From Wenxinia saemankumensis (GTDB lineage: Bacteria; Pseudomonadota; Alphaproteobacteria; Rhodobacterales; Rhodobacteraceae), in the NCBI RefSeq assembly GCF_900141735.1, contig NZ_FQYO01000001.1, positions 248,001 to 312,000 on the forward strand: a stretch of DNA of 64,000 nucleotides, given 5' to 3'. Below, in pieces: positions 55,519 to 63,819 of the stretch (positions are counted from its first letter, which is position 1; the number at the start of each line of letters is the position of its first letter). The position numbers and the translations under genes are program-made. Under the pieces are notes generated by a model. The model was given only the letters and a program-made list of their open reading frames with translations, was not told the DNA's origin and did no database searches.

Positions 55519-55974
55519 ATGAGCCATGACGTGACCTTCCTCATAGTCGACGACGACCGGGTCTCCGTCATGGCGATCGAACGGGCGATCCGGAAACTTC
55601 GGCTCGACAACCCGATCGAGGTCGCGGGCGACGGGCTCGAGGCGCTGGACAGGCTTCGCGAGGGGCCGCGGGACCTGCGTCCCTACATCATCCTCCTCGA
55701 TCTCCACATGCCGCGCATGGGGGGACTCGAATTCCTGTCCAATGTCCGCCAGGACGTCGAACTGCGCAATTCGGTCGTCTTCGTCCAGACGACCTCCTAC
55801 GCGCCGGCCGACATCGCCAAGGCCTACGAGCACATGGTCGCCGGCTACATCGTCAAGGACAACACGTTCGAGTCCATGCGCCGGGCGATGGAGATGCTGG
55901 GCGCCTACACCCGGATCGTGCGCCTGCCCGGCGAGCGCAGACCGCCCTACGTCACCGCGGCGCGCGCCCTGTAG
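55519..55974 (+). CDS. Single-domain response regulator (Rcp1 type)
   Basis: 151 residues, a receiver domain only. Acidic pocket VDDD at 10-13, phosphoacceptor Asp61 in ILLDLHMPRMGGLEF, Thr91/92 and Lys113 in GYIVKDNTF. The long alpha-4 region and the LDLHMPRM motif resemble receivers paired with bacteriophytochrome-type SHDLR kinases, consistent with the divergent kinase. Its last 28 bases overlap the end of kynU on the other strand. No output domain, so it acts by protein contact or phosphorelay. Confidence 0.9.
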   Translation: MSHDVTFLIVDDDRVSVMAIERAIRKLRLDNPIEVAGDGLEALDRLREGPRDLRPYIILLDLHMPRMGGLEFLSNVRQDVELRNSVVFVQTTSYAPADIAKAYEHMVAGYIVKDNTFESMRRAMEMLGAYTRIVRLPGERRPPYVTAARAL

Positions 55975-57134
55975 GCGGGCCGGTCCCAGAGGCCGTCGCG
56001 CATGATCCCGGCCAGCACATCGACCGCGCGGTCGATCTCCTCCGTCCCGAGATAGAGCGGGGCGAAGCCGAAGCGCAGCAGGTCCGGCGCCCGGAAATCC
56101 CCGATCACGCCCCGGCCGATCAGGGCCTGCATGATCGCGTAGCCCTCCGGATGGGCGAAGGAGACCTGGCTGCCGCGCAGCGCGGGGTCGGCCGGCGAGG
56201 CGAGCCGCAGGTCGGGACAGGCGGCGCGCATTCCGGCGACGAACCGCTCGGACAGCGCGATCGAGGCCGCCCGGATTTCCGCCATGTCGACGCCCTCCCA
56301 GGCGTCGAGCGCGGCCCCGAGCGCGGCCATCTGCAGGACGGGCGGGGTGCCGACGCGCATCCGCTCGATCCCGGCGCCAGCCCGGTAGCCGGGATCGAAG
56401 TCGAAGGGGGCGGCATGGCCGAGCCAGCCCTGCAGCGCGGGGCGCACCCGCCCCGCCAGGTCCGGCCGGACATAGATGAAGGCGGGCGCCCCGGGTCCGG
56501 CATTCAGATACTTGTAGGTGCAGCCGACCGCGAAATCGCAGCCGCTCGCGGTGACGTCGACCTCGATCGCGCCGGCGGAATGGGCCAGATCCCAGATCAT
56601 TACCGCCCCCGCCTCGGCCGCGCGGGCCGACAGGGCGGCCACGTCGTGACGGCGCCCCGTGCGGTAATCGACCTCCGTCAGCATCACCGCCGCCACGGTC
56701 CCGTCGATGGCGCCGAGCACGTCCTCCGGCGCGGGCGTGCGAAGCTCGTGCCCCCGCCCCAGCGTCCGGACCAGCCCCTCCGCCATGTAGAGATCGGTCG
56801 GGAAGTTGCCGGAATCGCTGAGGATCACGCGGCGGTCCGGCCGCATCTCGAGGGCGGAGGCGAGCGCCTGGTAGACCTTGATCGACAGCGTGTCGCCGAC
56901 GACCACCGACCCTGCGGGCGCGCCGATCATCCGGCCGATCCGGTCGCCCAGCCGCGCGGGCTGGGCCATCCAGCCGGCGGCGTTCCAGCCGCGGATGAGC
57001 ATCCCGCCCCATTCCTCGGCCACGACGCGGTCCATCGCGGCGCGCGCCGCCTTCGGCAGCGGGCCGAGCGAATTGCCGTCGAGATAGATCACCCCTTCGG
57101 GGATCTCGAAGAGGTCGCGTCGCGGCAGGCTCAC
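55947..57134 (-). CDS. kynU: Kynureninase
   Basis: 395 residues, GTG start overlapping the preceding formamidase stop. PLP enzyme that cleaves kynurenine to anthranilate and alanine. Marks: YLDGNSLGPLPKAARA, SDSGNFPTDLYMAEGL, VMLTEVDYRTGRRHD, WDLAHSAGA, and the PLP-lysine segment FAVGCTYKYLNAGPGAPAF with Lys near 206. It completes the last two steps from N-formylkynurenine together with its neighbour. Confidence 0.96.
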   Translation of the reverse strand: MSLPRRDLFEIPEGVIYLDGNSLGPLPKAARAAMDRVVAEEWGGMLIRGWNAAGWMAQPARLGDRIGRMIGAPAGSVVVGDTLSIKVYQALASALEMRPDRRVILSDSGNFPTDLYMAEGLVRTLGRGHELRTPAPEDVLGAIDGTVAAVMLTEVDYRTGRRHDVAALSARAAEAGAVMIWDLAHSAGAIEVDVTASGCDFAVGCTYKYLNAGPGAPAFIYVRPDLAGRVRPALQGWLGHAAPFDFDPGYRAGAGIERMRVGTPPVLQMAALGAALDAWEGVDMAEIRAASIALSERFVAGMRAACPDLRLASPADPALRGSQVSFAHPEGYAIMQALIGRGVIGDFRAPDLLRFGFAPLYLGTEEIDRAVDVLAGIMRDGLWDRPAYRARAAVT

Positions 57135-57937
57135 GGATTCGTCTCCAGCCAGGTCGTCACGATGTCCGAGGCGGGATCGGCCAGCCCTGCGATCACCGTG
57201 AAATGGTTCAGGCCCGGGGCGTAGATCTCGGCCGCCGGGCGCCCGGACCGGCTCCGCGCCTCGCCCATCAACCGGGTCTGGCGAAGGAATTCGGGCCGCT
57301 CCGCCGCGCCGACCCAGAGGGTCATCGGCGCGTCCGAAGGCTCCAGCAGGGCCGGGCTCTCGGCCGCCGCCTCGGCCGCGTCCAGCTGCAGCTTCGCATT
57401 CATCGCCGACGCCGTCAGGGGCGCGAGGTCGAAGATCCCGCTGATCGGCAGGACATGCGCGATCCGCGCCGCGACGCCCGGATCCAGCGCGCCGGCGCAG
57501 GCGAGGCGGGCGACGAGGTGGCCGCCCGCGGAATGCCCGGAGAGGCGGATCGGGCCGGCGACGGCCGAGGCGGCCAGCTCGACCGCGCGGGCCACCTCGC
57601 GGCCGATCCCGGCGATCCGCGCCTCGGGGGCGAGCGTGTAGCCCGGCTGCGCCACCGCCCAGCCGCGCGCCAGCGCGCCGGCGGCGAGATGGGCGAAGTC
57701 CTGCGGCGCGCGCGAATGCCAGTAGCCGCCATGCACGAACACGGCGAGACCGCGCGGCGCCCCCTCCGGCAGGTAGAGGTCGACGATCTGCCGCGCCCCA
57801 TCGCCGTAGCGCAGCGTGCGGGGCGGGGTCGCGGCGCGGAACGCGGCGGCGTCCCGCCCCCAGCCGGCGGCGATTTCCTCGGCCCCGGGGATGTAGGCGC
57901 CGTTCTCGAAGGCGTCGGTCCAGTCGATGAGTTCCAT
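57131..57937 (-). CDS. Alpha/beta hydrolase, probable N-formylkynurenine formamidase
   Basis: 268 residues. Esterase-type hydrolase with the oxyanion motif VHGGYWHS, nucleophile GHSAGGHLVARLA, and a C-terminal HFTVIAGL His. Similar hydrolases (the AFMID/Bna7 type rather than the metal-dependent KynB) deformylate N-formylkynurenine. The GTGA overlap with kynU supports this role strongly. Tryptophan 2,3-dioxygenase is not in the window. The gap to pcaG upstream is 81 bases and contains short GCGGCCT repeats. Confidence 0.85.
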   Translation of the reverse strand: MELIDWTDAFENGAYIPGAEEIAAGWGRDAAAFRAATPPRTLRYGDGARQIVDLYLPEGAPRGLAVFVHGGYWHSRAPQDFAHLAAGALARGWAVAQPGYTLAPEARIAGIGREVARAVELAASAVAGPIRLSGHSAGGHLVARLACAGALDPGVAARIAHVLPISGIFDLAPLTASAMNAKLQLDAAEAAAESPALLEPSDAPMTLWVGAAERPEFLRQTRLMGEARSRSGRPAAEIYAPGLNHFTVIAGLADPASDIVTTWLETNP

Positions 57938-58018
57938 GCGCCCGGGCTACCCCGCCCCGAGCGGCCTGTCGAGCGCGGCCTCGAGCGCGGCCTGTCGGGC
58001 CTGGCCAGTCTGGCGGCC

Positions 58019-58618
58019 TCACATGTCGAAGAACACCGTCTCTCCCTCGCCCTGCAGGCGGATGTCGAATCGGTAGGCCCCCGGCCCGGTGCGGGTCGCG
58101 ATCAGGGTCGGCACGCGGTGTTTGTGCTCGATGCGGGCGAGGACGGGGTCGCCCTCGTTCCGCTCGTCCTCGAAGTAGAGCCGGGTCTGCAGCCCGACAT
58201 TGATCCCGCGCGCCACGATCCACAGCGCGACATGCGGCGCCATCGTGCCGCCGGCGGGATGCGGCACCCGCCCCGGCTTGATCGTGCGCAGCGTCCATTC
58301 CCCCGTCGCCGCGTCCGCGCAGATCCGGGCGAATCCGCCGACGCGGGGATCGGCGCCCGCCTGGCCGGCATAGAGGCCGCCCGCATCGGCTTGCCAGGCC
58401 TCGATCAGCGCGTCGCGCAGCGCCCAGCCGGTGCCGTCGAGCACCCGGCCCGTGATCGTGACGACCTCGCCCGCGGCGCCCGCCTCGAAGGTCGATCGCC
58501 CTGGCTCGACCCCGTAGATCCCGCCGAGGCCGGCATGGCCCGGGGCGAGCCCGATATGCACGTAGGGCCCGGCGGTCTGCGAGGCGCTCTCGCGCAGATT
58601 GTCCCGTCCGCCCGCCAT
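58019..58618 (-). CDS. pcaG: Protocatechuate 3,4-dioxygenase alpha subunit
   Basis: 199 residues. Intradiol dioxygenase subunit that forms the heteromer with PcaH. SASQTAGPYVHIGLAPGHAG start, GRVLDGTGWALRDALIEAWQADAGG, and the PHVALWIVARGINVGLQTRLYF strand are typical. The alpha subunit keeps the fold but not the iron ligands. It follows pcaH after one base. Confidence 0.95.
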   Translation of the reverse strand: MAGGRDNLRESASQTAGPYVHIGLAPGHAGLGGIYGVEPGRSTFEAGAAGEVVTITGRVLDGTGWALRDALIEAWQADAGGLYAGQAGADPRVGGFARICADAATGEWTLRTIKPGRVPHPAGGTMAPHVALWIVARGINVGLQTRLYFEDERNEGDPVLARIEHKHRVPTLIATRTGPGAYRFDIRLQGEGETVFFDM

Positions 58619-58619
58619 G

Positions 58620-59351
58620 TCAGAGCCCCTCCGGCCGGTTCTCGAACATCGTCTGGCGCCGGCCGCGCAGCACGATGTCGAACCGGTAGGCGAGAAAGTC
58701 CATCGGCTTCGCCATCGCCATGTCGAGCGGCGCCACCAGCGCCTCCAGCTGGCCGCGATCGCGCACGGTGGCGGCGATCGGGCAGTGCGCGATCAGCGGA
58801 TCGCCCTCGAAATACATCTGGGTGATCAGGCGCTGGCCGAAGCCAGAGCCGAAGATCGACACATGGATATGCGCCGGCCGCCATTCGTTGCCCCGGTTCG
58901 GCCAGGGATAGGCGCCCGGGCGGATGGTGAGGAACTGGTAGTCGCCGCGATCGTCGGTGATCGTCCGCCCGCAGCCGCCGAAATTCGGATCGAGCGGGGC
59001 GAGGTAGCCGTCCTTCGCGTGCCGGTAGCGACCACCCGCATTGGCCTGCCAGATCTCGACCAGGGTTCCCGGGACGGGGCGGCCGGTCTCGTCCCGCACC
59101 CGCCCGTGGACCAGGATCCGCTCCCCCAGCGCTGGGGCGGCGCCCTTCGTCCAGTTCAGGACGAGGTCGTTGTCCAGCGGGCCGAGCAGGTCGTGGCCGA
59201 AGCGGGGGCCGTGTTCCTCGGTCGGGGTGCTGTCCATCGAGATCAGCGCCTGTCGCGGCGCGCGGGCGACGCTGGTCTTGTAGTCGGGATCGTAGGCCGG
59301 CGGATGCGCCGCCCGGTCCCGGGGAATGAGGGGAAGGCTCCGGTCGCTCAT
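58620..59351 (-). CDS. pcaH: Protocatechuate 3,4-dioxygenase beta subunit
   Basis: 243 residues. The catalytic subunit that opens protocatechuate to beta-carboxymuconate. The non-heme Fe(III) ligands are visible: Tyr in GGRYRH near 108, Tyr in GAYPWP near 147, and two His in RPAHIHVS near 160-162. Preceded by an N-terminal extension that interlocks with PcaG. Its ATG overlaps the pobA stop. Confidence 0.97.
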   Translation of the reverse strand: MSDRSLPLIPRDRAAHPPAYDPDYKTSVARAPRQALISMDSTPTEEHGPRFGHDLLGPLDNDLVLNWTKGAAPALGERILVHGRVRDETGRPVPGTLVEIWQANAGGRYRHAKDGYLAPLDPNFGGCGRTITDDRGDYQFLTIRPGAYPWPNRGNEWRPAHIHVSIFGSGFGQRLITQMYFEGDPLIAHCPIAATVRDRGQLEALVAPLDMAMAKPMDFLAYRFDIVLRGRRQTMFENRPEGL

Positions 59352-60526
59352 GAATACGGCAGCCCCACGTAGTTGCGCGCCATCGCGCGGCGATAGCTGT
59401 CATCGTCCCGCAGGAGGGCGATCTCGGCCTCCTGCATGCGGCGGTCGAAGTCCGACCGTCCCGGAAACCGGTGCAGCAGCGTGGTCATCCACCACGAGAA
59501 CCGCTCCGCCTTCCAGACCCGGGCGAGAGCCCGCGCGGCGTAGTGATCCGCCTCGGACTGCGACCCGCCGTAATGCCCGTGCAGCGCCTCGAAGGCGTAA
59601 TGCACGTCCGACGCGGCGGTGTTCAGCCCCTTCGCCCCGGTCGGCGGGACGATATGCGCCGCGTCCCCCAGCAGCAGCAGACGGCCCCAGCGCATCGTCT
59701 CGCAGACGAAGGAGCGCAGCGGCGCCACGCTCTTCTCGATCGCGGGGCCGGTCACCAGCGCCTCGGCCCGTTCGGGCGGGATCCGGGCGCGCAGCTCGTC
59801 CCAGAACCTCTCGTCGGACCACGAGGCGGGATCGGTTCCCGTCGGCACCTGCACGTAGTAACGCGACAGATGCGCGCTGCGCATCGAGCAGAGCGCGAAG
59901 CCCCGGTCCGAGCTGGCATAGATCAGCTCGTCATGGACGGGCGGCGTCTCGGACAGGATGCCCAGCCAGCCGAAGGGATAGACCTTCTCGACCTCGCGCC
60001 GCCGGTCCCGCGGGATCGCCTGCCGAGAGGGGCCGTGGAACCCGTCGCAACCGGCGATCCAGTCGCAGTCGACGCGGTGCGCGATGCCGTCCTGCCGGAA
60101 GGTGACGAAGGGGGCCGCGCCGTCCGGATCGTGCAGCGCGACATCCTCGACCCCGAAGAGGATCGTCTCGCCCGCGCGCTCCTTGGCGGCGAAGAGATCG
60201 CGCGTCACCTCGGTCTGGCCGTAGACGACCACGCCCTGACCGGTCAGCCCGGCGAAGTCCACGCGGAACGCCTCGCTGTCCACCGACAGCACGCAGCCCC
60301 CGTGGACCTGCCCCTCGGCGTCGAGGCGCCCGGCGCAGCCGATCTCGCGCAGCTGCGCCACCAGCCCGGCCTCGAGCACGCCGGCCCGGATCCGGGACAG
60401 GACATGCGCCTTCGTCCGCCGCTCGATCACGATCGTGTCGATCCCGGCCCGGTGCAGCCGGTGCGACAGCAGCAGCCCCGACGGCCCGCCGCCGATCACG
60501 CAGACCTGCGTGCGCCGCCGGGTCAC
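59348..60526 (-). CDS. pobA: 4-Hydroxybenzoate 3-monooxygenase
   Basis: 392 residues, GTG start overlapping the marR stop (GTGA). FAD/NADPH hydroxylase that makes protocatechuate: [16 protein letters not shown] at the start, [28 protein letters not shown] (the DG motif), and [19 protein letters not shown] near 280. The family length is normal. With pcaGH downstream it feeds 4-hydroxybenzoate into ring cleavage. Confidence 0.97.
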   Translation of the reverse strand: MTRRRTQVCVIGGGPSGLLLSHRLHRAGIDTIVIERRTKAHVLSRIRAGVLEAGLVAQLREIGCAGRLDAEGQVHGGCVLSVDSEAFRVDFAGLTGQGVVVYGQTEVTRDLFAAKERAGETILFGVEDVALHDPDGAAPFVTFRQDGIAHRVDCDWIAGCDGFHGPSRQAIPRDRRREVEKVYPFGWLGILSETPPVHDELIYASSDRGFALCSMRSAHLSRYYVQVPTGTDPASWSDERFWDELRARIPPERAEALVTGPAIEKSVAPLRSFVCETMRWGRLLLLGDAAHIVPPTGAKGLNTAASDVHYAFEALHGHYGGSQSEADHYAARALARVWKAERFSWWMTTLLHRFPGRSDFDRRMQEAEIALLRDDDSYRRAMARNYVGLPYS

Positions 60527-61029
60527 TCCCGCCCCTCCACTCTGGCGAGCAGCCGGTTCAGCGCCGCACGCTCTTCGGCGTCGAAACCGGCGAAGAGCCG
60601 CGCCTCGTGAGCGTCGTTCAGCGCCTGCGCCCGCCGGAACAGCTTCTGTCCCGCCGCGGTCGGCAGCAGGGCGAAGGACCGGCGGTCGCTCTCGCGCCGC
60701 TCGCGCCGGATCAGGTCGCGGGCGGCCAGCTCGTCGAGCAGGACCACCAGGTTGGGCCGCTCGACCGCGATCGCCTGCGCGAGCTCGGTCTGGGTGAGAC
60801 CGGGCCGCGTGCAGACCATGGCGAGGGCCGAGAAGGTCGAGTTCCGCAGCCCCACCGGGCGCAGCGCCTCGGCCATGTCCGCCTGGACCACGCCCCAGGC
60901 GCGCCGCATCCGGTAGCCGGTATAGCGCCAGAGCGCGGCGTCGAACGCCTCCTCCCCGCGGCCGTCTCCGGCCGCGCCGGGCCCGGACCCGACCGGGCCG
61001 GGCGCCTCCTCCTCGGGCGGTGAGGCCAT
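60523..61029 (-). CDS. MarR family regulator of the pob-pca operon
   Basis: 168 residues. Winged-helix MarR: FSALAMVCTRPGLTQTELAQAI, the recognition helix ERPNLVVLLDELAARDLI, and the wing RRESDRRSFALLPTAAGQKL. First gene of the operon and coupled to pobA, so it likely senses an aromatic acid and autoregulates. The 25-residue N-terminal leader is low-complexity. No clean ribosome site precedes the ATG, only a run of seven G. Confidence 0.9.
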   Translation of the reverse strand: MASPPEEEAPGPVGSGPGAAGDGRGEEAFDAALWRYTGYRMRRAWGVVQADMAEALRPVGLRNSTFSALAMVCTRPGLTQTELAQAIAVERPNLVVLLDELAARDLIRRERRESDRRSFALLPTAAGQKLFRRAQALNDAHEARLFAGFDAEERAALNRLLARVEGRE

Positions 61030-61039
61030 GGCTGTCGTT

Positions 61040-61055
61040 CCCCCCCGGGGGGGGG
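61040..61055. repeat. C7G9 homopolymer junction
   Basis: Seven C followed by nine G, 11 bases upstream of the marR ATG. It is a slippage-prone palindrome in the leader of the aromatic operon. Confidence 0.6.
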
Positions 61056-61078
61056 CGCGCAGCCCCCGCCCCTCGATC

Positions 61079-61105
61079 GGTATAAGCCATACGCAAACCG
61101 GTCAA
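61079..61105 (-). promoter_or_regulatory. Candidate promoter and operator of the marR-pob-pca operon
   Basis: On the minus strand TTGACC is followed after 15 bases by TATACC. The -10 overlaps an inverted repeat GTAT-AAGCC-ATAC that MarR could use. The spacing is short, as in promoters that need a regulator. Confidence 0.4.
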
Positions 61106-61226
61106 GCGCGCCGACCTGCGCAGCCCGGGCCCCGCACCGGGGTCGCGTCCGGTTGCCGCACTCCCCTTCCGCCCCCGCCCACCGGATTATATGCCCGGTA
61201 CCGGATACAGCAGACGGAGCCCGAAG

Positions 61227-62639
61227 ATGCTCGCCAGCGCCACGGCCGAGACCCTCGCTCGCATCCAGTTCGCGTTCACCGTGTCGTTCCACATCATCTT
61301 CCCGGCCTTCTCGATCGGGCTGGCGAGCTACCTCGCGGTGCTGAACGGGCTGTGGCTGAAGACGCGCGATCAGGTCTACCGCGACCTCTTCGACTACTGG
61401 AAGAAGATTTTCGCCGTGGCCTTCGGCATGGGCGTCGTCTCGGGCATCGTCATGTCCTACCAGTTCGGCACCAACTGGTCGGTCTTCTCGGACCGGACGG
61501 GGCCGATCCTCGGCCCGCTGATGGCCTACGAGGTGCTCAGCGCCTTCTTCCTCGAGGCGGGCTTCCTCGGGATCATGCTGTTCGGCCGCCACCGCGTCGG
61601 CGACGGGCTGCACATGTTCGCGACCGCCATGGTCGCGCTCGGCACGCTCGCCTCCGCCACATGGATCCTGTCGGTCAATTCCTGGATGCACACGCCCGCC
61701 GGCTATTCCATCGCCGAGAACGGGCAGTTCGTGCCCGAGGACTGGCTGGCGATCGTCTTCAACCCCTCCTTTCCCTACCGGCTGACGCACATGGTGCTGG
61801 CCGCCTACCTCACGACCGCCTTCGTCGTCGGCGGCGTCGCCGCCTGGCACCTGCTGCGCAACCGCACGGATCTCCGGGCGCGGCGCATGTTCTCGATGGC
61901 GATGTGGATGGCCGTCATCGTCACCCCGCTCCAGATCGTCGCCGGCGACATGCACGGCCTCAACACGCTCGAGCATCAGCCGGCCAAGGTCATGGCGATG
62001 GAGGGCCATTTCGAGAGCCACCCGGAGGGCGCGCCGCTCTACCTCTTCGGCATTCCCGACCAGGAGGCGCAGGAGCTGCGCTACGCCGTCGGCATCCCCA
62101 AGCTGTCCTCGCTGATCCTCGAGCACGACCTGAACGCGCCGATGGCCGGGCTCGACACGATCCCCCGGGACGAGCAGCCCCCGGTCTCCATCGTCTTCTG
62201 GACCTTCCGGGTCATGGTGGGCCTCGGCTTCGCGATGCTGGGGATCGGCCTGTGGTCCGCCCTCGCCCGCTGGCGCGGGATGCTCTACGACAGTCCCTGG
62301 CTGCACCGGACCTGCGTCGCCTTCGGCCCGGCCGGCTTCGTCGCCGTCCTCGCCGGATGGATCACGACCGAGGTGGGACGCCAGCCCTACACCGTCTACG
62401 GGCTGATGCGGACCTCCGAGTCGCTCTCGCCCATCGACGCGCCCGCCGTCGCGACCTCGCTCGTCGCCTTCGTCATCGTCTACTTCTTCGTCTTCGGCGC
62501 GGGCACCTGGTACATCCTGCGCATGATGTCGAAACCGCCGGGCACGAAGGATCTGGGCCTGCGCGACGGCCCGATCCGGACGGCCGGCATCACGCCCGGG
62601 CCGACCGAGATCCGGCCCGACGCGATCCCGGGGGAATGA
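61227..62639 (+). CDS. cydA: Cytochrome bd-type quinol oxidase subunit I
   Basis: 470 residues with nine membrane segments. Heme b595 ligand His22 in SFHIIFPAFSIG, the b558 region YRLTHMVLAAYL with its His, the GPLMAYEVLSAFFLEAGFLG glutamates, and ITTEVGRQPYTVYGLMRT. The quinol loop is short, so it belongs to the cyanide-insensitive (CioA-like) branch. It gives high-affinity or NO/cyanide-tolerant respiration. A TATATG box lies 34 bases upstream, but no clear -35 or FNR site is visible. Confidence 0.96.
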   Translation: MLASATAETLARIQFAFTVSFHIIFPAFSIGLASYLAVLNGLWLKTRDQVYRDLFDYWKKIFAVAFGMGVVSGIVMSYQFGTNWSVFSDRTGPILGPLMAYEVLSAFFLEAGFLGIMLFGRHRVGDGLHMFATAMVALGTLASATWILSVNSWMHTPAGYSIAENGQFVPEDWLAIVFNPSFPYRLTHMVLAAYLTTAFVVGGVAAWHLLRNRTDLRARRMFSMAMWMAVIVTPLQIVAGDMHGLNTLEHQPAKVMAMEGHFESHPEGAPLYLFGIPDQEAQELRYAVGIPKLSSLILEHDLNAPMAGLDTIPRDEQPPVSIVFWTFRVMVGLGFAMLGIGLWSALARWRGMLYDSPWLHRTCVAFGPAGFVAVLAGWITTEVGRQPYTVYGLMRTSESLSPIDAPAVATSLVAFVIVYFFVFGAGTWYILRMMSKPPGTKDLGLRDGPIRTAGITPGPTEIRPDAIPGE

Positions 62640-63655
62640 TCATGGGCGCCGAATTCGAGATCCTCGCCTTCACCTGGGCCGGCCTGATCGCCTTCGCCGT
62701 CCTGGTCTACGTCATCCTCGACGGGTTCGACCTCGGCCTCGGGATCCTGTTCCCCTTCGGCGGCAGCCACCGGAACCGCGACGTGATGATGAATTCCGTC
62801 GCCCCGGTCTGGGACGGGAACGAGACCTGGCTGATCCTGGGCGGCGGCGGTCTCTTCGCCGTCTTCCCGCTGGCCTATGCGGTGGTGATGCCGGCGCTCT
62901 ACATGCCGATCCTGCTCATGCTGCTCGGCCTCGTCTTCCGCGGCGTCGCCTTCGAGTACCGCTGGCGCACGGTGCGCTGGCGGGGCGTCTGGGACGCCGC
63001 CTTCTTCGGCGGATCGGTGATCGCCGCGCTCTGCCAGGGGATCGCGCTCGGCGCGCTGGTCCAGGGGATCGAGGTCGAGGGTCGCGCCTATGCGGGCGGC
63101 TGGTTCGACTGGCTGACGCCCTTCTCGGCGATGACCGGCCTCGCCGTGCTCACCGGCTACGCCCTGCTCGGCGCGACCTGGCTGGTGATGAAGACGGAAG
63201 GGCCGCTGAACGCCCGGATGCGCGGCTTCGCCTGGCCGCTCGGCCTCGCCACGGTGGGCTTCGTGGGCCTCGTCAGCCTCTGGACCCCGTTCCTCGAAGG
63301 GGCCTATTTCGAGCGCTGGTTCTCGCTGCCTTTCTCGGTCTTCACGGTGCTGGTGCCGCTGCTGGTCGCGGGGCTCGCCGCCCTCTTCGTCCACGGGCTG
63401 CGCTCGGGGCATGACCGCACGCCCTTCCTCGCCGCGCTTGGCCTCTTCGTCGTGGCCTATGCGGGGATCGGGGTGTCGTTCTACCCGATGATGGTGCCGC
63501 CGGACATCACGATCTGGCAGGCGGCCGCGCCCGAATCCTCGCTCTGGTTCGCGCTGGTCGGCGCCGCGATCCTGATCCCGATCATCCTGGCCTACACGGC
63601 CTATGCCTACTGGGTCTTCCGCGGCAAGATCGACCCCGAGGAGGGCTATCATTGA
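62636..63655 (+). CDS. cydB: Cytochrome bd-type quinol oxidase subunit II
   Basis: 339 residues, first ATG overlapping the cydA stop (ATGA); a Met two codons later is an alternative. Eight membrane segments with the CydB signatures YVILDGFDLGLGIL, SVAPVWDGNETWLILGGGGLFAVFP, and MPILLMLLGLVFRGVAFEYR. It forms the heterodimer with CydA and ends in a TTGA overlap with a small subunit. Confidence 0.96.
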   Translation: MIMGAEFEILAFTWAGLIAFAVLVYVILDGFDLGLGILFPFGGSHRNRDVMMNSVAPVWDGNETWLILGGGGLFAVFPLAYAVVMPALYMPILLMLLGLVFRGVAFEYRWRTVRWRGVWDAAFFGGSVIAALCQGIALGALVQGIEVEGRAYAGGWFDWLTPFSAMTGLAVLTGYALLGATWLVMKTEGPLNARMRGFAWPLGLATVGFVGLVSLWTPFLEGAYFERWFSLPFSVFTVLVPLLVAGLAALFVHGLRSGHDRTPFLAALGLFVVAYAGIGVSFYPMMVPPDITIWQAAAPESSLWFALVGAAILIPIILAYTAYAYWVFRGKIDPEEGYH

Positions 63656-63759
63656 CCCCGCTGTGGAAGCGGCTGGGCTGGTTCGTCCTGATCTGGCTGG
63701 GCGGGGTCGGTCTGCTGACGGTGGTCGCCCTGATCATCCGCACGTGGCTCGGCGTCTGA
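63652..63759 (+). CDS. DUF2474/CydX-like small subunit of cytochrome bd
   Basis: 35 residues, too short for routine ORF calling. TTG start overlapping the cydB stop. The peptide LTPLWKRLGWFVLIWLGG (start read as Met) continues into one membrane helix and ends RTWLGV. Proteins of this kind (DUF2474, CydX, CydS) hold the heme arrangement of cytochrome bd oxidase together. Confidence 0.8.
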   Translation: MTPLWKRLGWFVLIWLGGVGLLTVVALIIRTWLGV

Positions 63760-63789
63760 CGGCTGCCCGTACCCGGTTGGGCGCAGGGT

Positions 63790-63807
63790 CGGGGCATCTT
63801 CGCCCCG
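63790..63807. terminator. Hairpin between cyd and the molybdenum hydroxylase gene
   Basis: CGGGGC-ATCTTC-GCCCCG, a perfect 6-bp stem and 6-base loop between convergent genes, 31 bases past the small-subunit stop. It could end transcription from both sides; there is no T-tract. Confidence 0.45.
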
Positions 63808-63819
63808 CCCCCACGATCC

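Noticed and set aside
55275-55529. 84-codon Pro-rich frame ahead of the response regulator
   Set aside because: Only Pro, Gly, Ala, Arg-rich sequence as expected from the local base composition; overlaps the certain start of the regulator.
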